Shown piece by piece: positions 6,209 through 10,214 of a stretch of 10,214 nucleotides of DNA. Each line of letters opens with the position of its first letter. Position 1 is the stretch's first letter. A program made the position numbers and the translations under genes. Below the pieces are notes generated by a model, which saw only the letters and a list, made by a program, of their open reading frames with translations, had not been told where the DNA came from and did no database searches. Source of the DNA: Prevotella sp. UBA4341 (GTDB lineage Bacteria; Bacteroidota; Bacteroidia; Bacteroidales; Bacteroidaceae); the NCBI GenBank assembly GCA_002393705.1, contig DGTH01000049.1, forward strand, positions 1 through 10,214. Reading direction: 5' to 3'.

Positions 6209-7927
6209 TTACAGCCTAAAGGTTATAGGAAGCGTGTATTTTACGCGGACAGGCTGACCGTTCAGCCTACCTGGTGTCCAGCGTGGCATAGAGTTGACCA
6301 CGCGCAAGGCTTCACGGTCGAGCGACGGATCGACGGATTTTACTACCTGTACGCTGGAGACGGAGCCGTTCTTCTCTACGATGAAGCTCACGATGACGCG
6401 GCCCTGTATGCCGTTCTCCTCAGCCACAGCGGGGTAGTTAATGTGGCTGGCCAGCCAGTTTTGCAGACCGGGGAATGAGGGCATCTGCTCTACCACGTCA
6501 TAGACGTTGTTGTCAGCCTCCACGACCTTTGTGGTTTCGGTGGGCTGGGGCTGAGCCGGCTGGGTCTCCTGGGCCGACTGGGGCTTGATGGTCTCAGTAA
6601 GCTTAGTGGTCTCAGCAGGCTTAGTGGTCTCAGCAGGCTTAGTGGTCTCTGTAGGCTCAGAAGGCTCAATAGTCTCAGAAGGCTCAGCAGGCCCAGTAGG
6701 CTCAGAAGTCTCAGTTAGCCCAGCAGACTCAGCAGGCCCAGTGATAGTGGCTGTTGCCACAGGACTTGGGTCATCAGTGCCCTTCAACAACTTGCTACCA
6801 AGGAAGAGGCCTCCACCTACCAGCAGGAGTAGAAGCACGGCGGCAGCTCCCAGAACGAAAGGCCACTTAGGGGTTGACTTTGGTGCGGGCTGGTAAGCAC
6901 TTGGATTCGGTTTTGGGGTTGTTCTGAGCGCGGGCTTGGGTTCGGGCTTGGGCGTTGGCTTGGCCACGACCTGTTTCTCATCCTCCTTTTTCGGACTACC
7001 CAGGACAATGGTTTCCTCGGACACGGGAACCTTGGGGGGCGTGGAAGCCTGCGGAGCAAGCTTTTCGCCGAGCATCGCACGTACCTCCGCTACCGACTGC
7101 GGTCGATTTTTGCGGTTGGGCTGCATCATGTAGCAAATGAGTTGCCGCATCTTCGGACTTACTGCTGGCGGGAACTGCAAGGCTTCAGCTCCCTCCTCCA
7201 CCAGCTCCATGGGCGAAGGCAAGGAGTTGAGCGTCAGCAGGTGGTAGAGCGTGGCTCCTAATGAGTATAGGTCTGTCCATGGGCCGAACTTGTCTAAGCT
7301 CTGCTCTATCTGCTCGATGGGTGCATAACCCGGCGTGTAGCAGAGGCCCGACGTGGTGGTCAGACCTTCACCGCCCGACATCTGCTTACTGGCACCGAAG
7401 TCGATGAGCAGGGCTTTGCCCGTCTTGTCCATCATGATATTAGCAGGCTTCAGGTCGAGATGCCAGATGTGCTGCTGGTGAACAGCGTCAAGTGCGTCGA
7501 GCACCTGGCTCAGCACGTTACTTGCTTCTTCCTCTGTAAGGGGCTGACCTGTACGCTTAATCCGTGAACTGAGCGACTCGCCGTCAATGAAGTCCATGAC
7601 ATAATAGGTTGTACCGTTCTCTTCGAAGAGGTCATGCACGCCGACAATGTGGTTGTTCTTCAACCGTCGCAGTCGCTGGGCCTCCTTCATAAACTTCGAG
7701 CGCTGGCTGTCGAAAGTAGCCTTATTGTCGGGCACGCTGACGGTGACCGTCTCGCCGTCACGCAGGTTTATCTCTTTCATAAAGAACTCCTTCAGGGCAT
7801 AAGTCTCGTCGAAGTTCACGTTGGTCACTACATAAGTATTGCCGAAGCCGCCCGAACTGAGCGAACGTTCTACCCTGTAGGCGCCGCCTCTGAGCATGGT
7901 TCCCGGCTGTAAAAGTTTGTTGTCCAT
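6209..7927 (-). CDS. Transmembrane Ser/Thr protein kinase fused to a periplasmic TonB C-terminal domain
   Basis: 572 residues. The cytoplasmic Hanks-type kinase (~17-288) has glycine loop LSSGGFGNTY, ATP-binding Lys46 (YALKEFF), alpha-C Glu82, catalytic loop HLDLKPAN (156-163, Asp158, Asn163), DFG (176-178) and APIE (202-205). The Arg of the usual HRD is Leu, so this is a non-RD kinase, which often needs no activation-loop phosphorylation. A Pro/Lys-rich stretch (~291-354) leads to one membrane helix (~355-377). A Thr/Glu/Pro repeat linker (~395-448) follows, then a TonB C-terminal domain (~481-572: INYPAVAEENGIQGRVIVSF, then VVNSMPRWTPGRLNGQPV). The topology is kinase inside, TonB domain in the periplasm. 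Its promoter faces the HAD operon promoter. The domain calls are strong; the idea that the TonB domain acts as sensor or docking module is inference. Confidence 0.92.
   Translation of the reverse strand: MDNKLLQPGTMLRGGAYRVERSLSSGGFGNTYVVTNVNFDETYALKEFFMKEINLRDGETVTVSVPDNKATFDSQRSKFMKEAQRLRRLKNNHIVGVHDLFEENGTTYYVMDFIDGESLSSRIKRTGQPLTEEEASNVLSQVLDALDAVHQQHIWHLDLKPANIMMDKTGKALLIDFGASKQMSGGEGLTTTSGLCYTPGYAPIEQIEQSLDKFGPWTDLYSLGATLYHLLTLNSLPSPMELVEEGAEALQFPPAVSPKMRQLICYMMQPNRKNRPQSVAEVRAMLGEKLAPQASTPPKVPVSEETIVLGSPKKEDEKQVVAKPTPKPEPKPALRTTPKPNPSAYQPAPKSTPKWPFVLGAAAVLLLLLVGGGLFLGSKLLKGTDDPSPVATATITGPAESAGLTETSEPTGPAEPSETIEPSEPTETTKPAETTKPAETTKLTETIKPQSAQETQPAQPQPTETTKVVEADNNVYDVVEQMPSFPGLQNWLASHINYPAVAEENGIQGRVIVSFIVEKNGSVSSVQVVKSVDPSLDREALRVVNSMPRWTPGRLNGQPVRVKYTLPITFRL
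6584..6739. repeat. 9/18-bp tandem repeats encoding the Thr/Glu/Pro linker of the kinase
   Basis: Three 18-base units of the type GGTCTCAGCAGGCTTAGT give the TTKPAE hexad (residues ~426-446). They grade into 9-base half-units such as GGCTCAGAA, coding EPS/EPT-type triads. The period is a multiple of 3, so the frame is stable and linker length can vary. The array lies between the membrane helix and the TonB domain and would act as a periplasm-spanning spacer. Confidence 0.85.
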
Positions 7928-7952
7928 AGCTTTTGTTTTTACAATTATGGCG

Positions 7953-7984
7953 CAAAGGTACGAAATAAATCTTAATTCTTCACG
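7953..7984 (-). promoter_or_regulatory. Promoter of the kinase gene
   Basis: On the minus strand TACCTTTG (7960-7953) fits the TAnnTTTG -7 element. Twenty bases upstream, 7984-7981 reads CGTG, only a half match to TTTG, so the -33 is weak. The start would fall near 7948, giving a leader of about 20 bases to the ATG at 7927. Confidence 0.65.
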
Positions 7985-8012
7985 CTTAATTCATATTTAT
8001 TTTGTACTTTTG
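7981..8012 (+). promoter_or_regulatory. Promoter of the HAD-queD-queE operon, almost touching the start codon
   Basis: TACTTTTG (8005-8012) fits the -7 consensus and is only 5 bases from the ATG at 8018. The base 20 positions upstream (7981-7984) is CACG, a poor -33, and it is the same tetramer used by the opposing kinase promoter. Transcription starting 4-7 bases past the -7 element would give a leaderless or nearly leaderless mRNA. Confidence 0.65.
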
Positions 8013-8017
8013 CAGCC

Positions 8018-8752
8018 ATGAACCAACTGAACATTGACGAAATACGGGTCATCGCCTTCGATGCAGACGACACACTATGGGACTGTCAGTCGCACTTCGA
8101 AGAGGTAGAGAACCTGCTCTATGCCTTCATCGGGCCCTACTGTCAGGACCCCAAACGCGAACTCTTCGAAACCGAGAGCCAGAACATGGAGGACTTGGGT
8201 TATGGCTGCAAGGCCTTTACCATCAGCGTGATGGAGACCGCCCTACGCATCTGCGGCAATGACCTCTCAGCCACCCAGCTGACCGAATTGTTAGAGGCCG
8301 GCAAGCACCTGCTGCACCTGCCCGCCACACCGTTGCCGGGGGTAGTGGAGGTACTGAGGAGCCTATCCCCCCGCCCTTCCCTAAGGGAAGAGGGCCTTAC
8401 TCCACTTCGAGTAGTCTGCTTCACCAAGGGTGAATTGCAAGACCAGGAGAACAAGCTGAAGCGGTCGGGGCTCATCAAGTATTTTGACCACGTGGAAATT
8501 ACGTCCGACAAGACGGAGAAGGAATTTCTGGCCCTTTGCCAGCACCTCGGCATTGAGCCGCACGAGCTGCTCATGGTGGGCAACTCGCTAAAGAGCGACA
8601 TAGCGCCTGCACTGGCCATTGGGGCACAGGCTGTCCACATACCGTTTCACGTTACGTGGCAGTTAGAGGTTCACGAGAAAATCAAGCACGACAGGATGGT
8701 GGAGATAAAAGAGATTGGGCAATTGCCCGAGCTGCTCCACCTGAAAGTATAA
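8018..8752 (+). CDS. HAD-superfamily hydrolase (phosphatase), subfamily IA-like
   Basis: 244 residues, cytoplasmic. Motif I is DADDTLW (Asp15 nucleophile, Asp17 acid/base, Thr19). Motif II is the Thr in VCFTKG (Thr136), motif III is Lys165 and motif IV is GNSLKSD (Ser193, Asp194). A helical cap lies at ~22-105, as in phosphoglycolate phosphatase-type members. The substrate cannot be told. Residues ~116-128 (SLSPRPSLREEGLTP) come from a palindromic element just before motif II, and the core looks intact around it. The gene leads a tight operon with queD (13-base gap) and queE. A role removing phosphate from a pterin or nucleotide intermediate is possible, but unproven. The start at 8018 is the only ATG compatible with the promoter position. 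Confidence 0.85.
   Translation: MNQLNIDEIRVIAFDADDTLWDCQSHFEEVENLLYAFIGPYCQDPKRELFETESQNMEDLGYGCKAFTISVMETALRICGNDLSATQLTELLEAGKHLLHLPATPLPGVVEVLRSLSPRPSLREEGLTPLRVVCFTKGELQDQENKLKRSGLIKYFDHVEITSDKTEKEFLALCQHLGIEPHELLMVGNSLKSDIAPALAIGAQAVHIPFHVTWQLEVHEKIKHDRMVEIKEIGQLPELLHLKV
8360..8396. repeat. Intragenic palindromic element, copy 4 (in HAD gene)
   Basis: It starts AGCCTATCCCCCC and contains the perfect hairpin CTTCCCT-A-AGGGAAG (8376-8390), followed by AGGGCC. It is in frame between the cap-to-core strand and motif II. The edge (AGCC then a C run) and position of the hairpin match the other copies, though the hairpin sequence differs. Confidence 0.65.
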
Positions 8753-8755
8753 TAA

Positions 8756-8761
8756 AAGGAG
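8756..8761 (+). promoter_or_regulatory. Shine-Dalgarno site of queD
   Basis: AAGGAG lies 4 bases before the ATG at 8766 in the 13-base gap after the HAD stop. A good SD is uncommon in Bacteroidetes, and it fixes the queD start. Confidence 0.65.
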
Positions 8762-8765
8762 TATT

Positions 8766-9131
8766 ATGGTATATTGCATATCGAAGAAGATGGAAGTGGC
8801 TGGCTGTCACCAGCTCACGCTGCCCTACGAGAGTAAATGCAGCAGACTACATGGACACAACTGGAGCATCACCGTGTTCCTGGCTTCAGAGGAGCTTGAC
8901 GAAAGCGGCATGGTTGATGACTTTACACACATCAAGCAGAAAGTACACGGCTACTTAGACCACGGCAACCTGAACGAGCTGCTGCCCTTCAACCCCACTG
9001 CGGAAAACGTGGCCGAATGGATTGTCAAGCAGTTTCAACACTGCTATAAGGTCATTGTCGAGGAGTCGTACGGCAACGTGGCTCAAGTTTATGACGACCA
9101 GTTCCCCATTGACGCAAAGTTCCTGCTATGA
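8766..9131 (+). CDS. queD: 6-carboxy-5,6,7,8-tetrahydropterin synthase QueD (PTPS family)
   Basis: 121 residues, the usual size for QueD. The enzyme turns 7,8-dihydroneopterin triphosphate into 6-carboxytetrahydropterin, the second step from GTP towards preQ0/preQ1 and queuosine. Visible residues are the zinc-binding His15 (GCHQL) and His29/His31 in CSRLHGHN, catalytic Cys25, the LDHGNLN motif with Asp65/His66, PTAENVAEW (77-85) and substrate-anchoring Glu near 99-100 (VEESYG). The pattern fits QueD better than the eukaryotic-type pyruvoyl synthase. The stop overlaps the queE start as ATGA (9128-9131), and QueE uses the product of QueD. queC, queF and folE are not in the window. No repeat insertion is seen in this small enzyme. 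Confidence 0.93.
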   Translation: MVYCISKKMEVAGCHQLTLPYESKCSRLHGHNWSITVFLASEELDESGMVDDFTHIKQKVHGYLDHGNLNELLPFNPTAENVAEWIVKQFQHCYKVIVEESYGNVAQVYDDQFPIDAKFLL

Positions 9132-9736
9132 CAACCTATCGCGTTAACGAAATATTCTATTCCCTGCAGGGCGAGGGGCACCACACGGGACGTGCTGCCG
9201 TGTTTGTACGCTTCAGTGGCTGCAACCTGAAGTGTCCGTTCTGCGATACCGACTTCAGCTCCTATCAGGAGATGACGCTCGGCAACATCATGACGGCCGT
9301 CAGCATGTGGCGGCACTGCGGCTTCGTGGTGCTGACAGGCGGCGAGCCCTCACTGCAGGCTGACGACGCCCTCGTAGAAGCCCTGCACCAAGCGGGTTTC
9401 TACGTGGCCATGGAGACCAACGGCACCCACGCCGTACCCCAGGGAATAGACTGGGTGACGGTATCGCCCAAGAGCCCCCCCTCTGACTCCCCCACGGGGG
9501 AGAGACCGGAACGCATCAATGAACTGAAGGTCATCTTTGACGGCAAGACTGCCCCCCACAGCTTACTCCCCCCGTTGAGGGAGTCAGAAGGGGCTCCCCT
9601 CCTCTACCTCCAGCCCTGCGACACGGGCAACCCAGAGCGTAACACGCTCTTGACGAGCCAGTGCGTGGAGTACATCAAGGAGCACCCCGAGTGGCGGCTG
9701 TCGCTGCAGACGCACAAAATATTACAGATACGCTGA
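9128..9736 (+). CDS. queE: 7-carboxy-7-deazaguanine synthase QueE (radical SAM)
   Basis: 202 residues. The enzyme contracts the ring of 6-carboxytetrahydropterin to 7-carboxy-7-deazaguanine using SAM, a [4Fe-4S] cluster and Mg2+. The N-terminus FYSLQGEGHHTGRAAVFVR is typical. The cluster motif is the canonical CxxxCxxC (Cys32, Cys36, Cys39) followed by DTDF. TGGEPSLQ (70-77) is the SAM-binding GGE motif, METNGT (95-100) follows, and the C-terminus EWRLSLQTHKILQIR is highly typical. Two repeat-encoded insertions (~116-127 and ~144-157) flank the conserved INELKVIFDG strand. Without them the protein would be about 175 residues, close to compact family members. The frame and the C-terminal motif survive, so the enzyme is probably active. 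It is translationally coupled to queD. Confidence 0.93.
   Translation: MTTYRVNEIFYSLQGEGHHTGRAAVFVRFSGCNLKCPFCDTDFSSYQEMTLGNIMTAVSMWRHCGFVVLTGGEPSLQADDALVEALHQAGFYVAMETNGTHAVPQGIDWVTVSPKSPPSDSPTGERPERINELKVIFDGKTAPHSLLPPLRESEGAPLLYLQPCDTGNPERNTLLTSQCVEYIKEHPEWRLSLQTHKILQIR
9473..9504 (+). repeat. Intragenic palindromic element, copy 5 (in queE)
   Basis: It reads AGCCCCCCC, TCTGACTC, then CCCC-AC-GGGGGAG. The perfect hairpin CTCCCCC-AC-GGGGGAG spans about 9487-9502. It encodes about SPPSDSPTGER in frame. It matches the reverse complement of the copy at 9566 over nearly its whole length, including the TCTGACTCC block. Confidence 0.8.
9566..9595 (-). repeat. Intragenic palindromic element, copy 6 (in queE, inverted)
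   Basis: On the minus strand it reads AGCCCCTTCTGACTCCC, then TCAA, then CGGGGGGAG. This is the same layout as copy 5 in opposite orientation, about 60 bases away. It encodes about LLPPLRESEGAP in the queE frame. The CTCCC/GGGAG arms can form a hairpin, and copies 5 and 6 can also pair with each other. Confidence 0.8.
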
Positions 9737-9766
9737 GGTGTCTCACTCAAGAAAACTCAAAATTCA

Positions 9767-9798
9767 TTTGGTTTTCTTTTCGCTTCTTTGTATCTTTG
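9767..9798 (+). promoter_or_regulatory. Consensus Bacteroidetes promoter for metG
   Basis: TTTG (9767-9770), a 20-base spacer and TATCTTTG (9791-9798) give a full match to the -33/-7 consensus. It lies in the 105-base gap after queE. The expected start near 9803 gives a leader of about 40 bases, A-rich before the ATG at 9842, with no strong SD. No convincing terminator for the queE operon was seen in the same gap. Confidence 0.88.
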
Positions 9799-9841
9799 CA
9801 CCCAAATTTCCAGAAACAGAACAAAAAAGAAATACAGAAGA

Positions 9842-10214
9842 ATGGCAGAGAAGAAGTTTAAGAGAACTACCGTGACCTCGGCACTGCCCTACGCTAACGG
9901 CGGCGTGCACATTGGTCACCTGGCTGGCGTCTATGTGCCGGCCGACATCTACGTGCGTTACCTCCGACTGAAGAAGGAAGAGGTGCTTTTCATTGGCGGC
10001 AGCGACGAGCACGGCGTGCCCATCACCATACGTGCCCGCAAGGAGGGCATTACGCCACAGGACGTGGTCGATCGCTACCATAAAATGATCAAGGACTCAT
10101 TCCAGGAGTTTGGCATTTCGTTTGACATCTACAGCCGCACCACCTCAGAGACGCACCATAAGTTTGCCGCCGAATGGTTCCGCAAGCTATACGACGAAGG
10201 CAAGCTGACCGAGG
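9842..10214 (+). CDS. metG: Methionyl-tRNA synthetase, N-terminal part; 3' end outside window
   Basis: The frame opens at ATG 9842 ([20 protein letters not shown]) and runs without a stop to the window end, 124 codons. The enzyme charges tRNA-Met with methionine in the cytoplasm. [17 protein letters not shown] contains the class I HIGH motif (residues 23-26). [12 protein letters not shown], the following [20 protein letters not shown] and the RTTSETHH segment are typical of MetRS. The KMSKS loop and any C-terminal tRNA-binding domain lie beyond the window. Its own strong promoter separates it from the queuosine operon, as expected for an essential housekeeping gene. Confidence 0.96.
   Translation, partial: MAEKKFKRTTVTSALPYANGGVHIGHLAGVYVPADIYVRYLRLKKEEVLFIGGSDEHGVPITIRARKEGITPQDVVDRYHKMIKDSFQEFGISFDIYSRTTSETHHKFAAEWFRKLYDEGKLTE

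Larger units (their letters stand above)
7953..8012. repeat. 60-bp imperfect palindrome spanning both divergent promoters
   Basis: The left arm (7953-7977) and the reverse complement of the right arm (7988-8012) agree at 21 of 25 positions, around a 10-base centre. Each arm ends in a -7 element (CAAAGGTA / TACTTTTG) and contains an AAATAAAT block. Part of the symmetry is expected from two facing promoters, but the AAATAAAT and AATT blocks lie outside the consensus. Confidence 0.7.

Noticed and set aside
6584..6739. CRISPR-like or intergenic repeat array
   Set aside because: Units of 9 and 18 bases have no spacers and are translated as a linker within the kinase.
7953..8012. Invertible (phase-variable) promoter
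   Set aside because: The inverted arms are the promoters themselves, imperfect, with a 10-base centre and no recombinase gene nearby; inversion would change almost nothing.
7928..8017. preQ1 riboswitch before the queuosine operon
   Set aside because: The promoter nearly touches the start codon, so no leader exists to hold it, and no preQ1 aptamer pattern was seen.
8360..9595. Frameshifts or pseudogenes caused by the palindromic elements
   Set aside because: The HAD and QueE frames continue through them into conserved C-terminal motifs, so the genes appear intact.
9737..9766. Terminator after queE
   Set aside because: Only a 4-base TGAG/CTCA pairing near 9734-9745 is seen, with no T run after it.

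Overview
The window looks like a chromosomal segment from a Bacteroidetes bacterium, most likely Prevotella or a close relative. The reasons are promoters with a TAnnTTTG -7 element (clearest at 9767-9798, where TTTG lies 20 bases upstream), a C10-type cysteine protease ending in a short type IX-like sorting tail, a DUF4369/thioredoxin-like lipoprotein, and G+C-rich genes separated by short A+T-rich promoter gaps. No tRNA, rRNA, insertion sequence, phage gene or CRISPR array was seen.

Layout. (1) 1-615, plus strand: the C-terminal end of a secreted C10 (streptopain/interpain-like) protease. (2) 612-6109, minus strand: three genes reading leftward from a promoter at 6154-6185: a TPR/OmpA-like lipoprotein (4424-6109), a thioredoxin-like lipoprotein without its CxxC (3347-4384) and a P-type IIB calcium-pump-like ATPase (612-3350). 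The last two overlap by ATGA. The ATPase also overlaps the protease gene tail-to-tail by 4 bases. (3) 6209-7927, minus strand: a membrane Ser/Thr kinase fused to a periplasmic TonB C-terminal domain. (4) 7928-8017: a compact divergent promoter region arranged as an imperfect palindrome. (5) 8018-9736, plus strand: a tight HAD phosphatase-queD-queE operon; queD and queE make the 7-deazaguanine precursor of queuosine. (6) 9842 to the end: the start of metG, with its own promoter.

The most striking feature is not one gene. Short G+C-rich palindromic elements of about 30-40 bases sit inside four unrelated coding regions without breaking the frame: one in the protease, two in the ATPase, one in the HAD gene and two in queE. 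The queE pair are inverted copies of the same element. The elements encode extra surface-loop-like residues. This resembles the Rickettsia palindromic elements that live inside genes. Short tandem repeats with periods of 7, 8 and 9 bases also lie in coding DNA (ATPase, lipoprotein signal peptide, kinase linker). The 8-base repeat forms the hydrophobic core of a signal peptide and pairs with an inverted copy just upstream, placing the start codon in the loop of a 26-base-pair hairpin.

Functionally, the left half is cell-envelope biology (secreted protease, lipoproteins, ion pump, transmembrane kinase) and the right half is tRNA biology (queuosine precursor synthesis, methionyl-tRNA synthetase). 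Identifications come from motifs read by eye; no database search was run.
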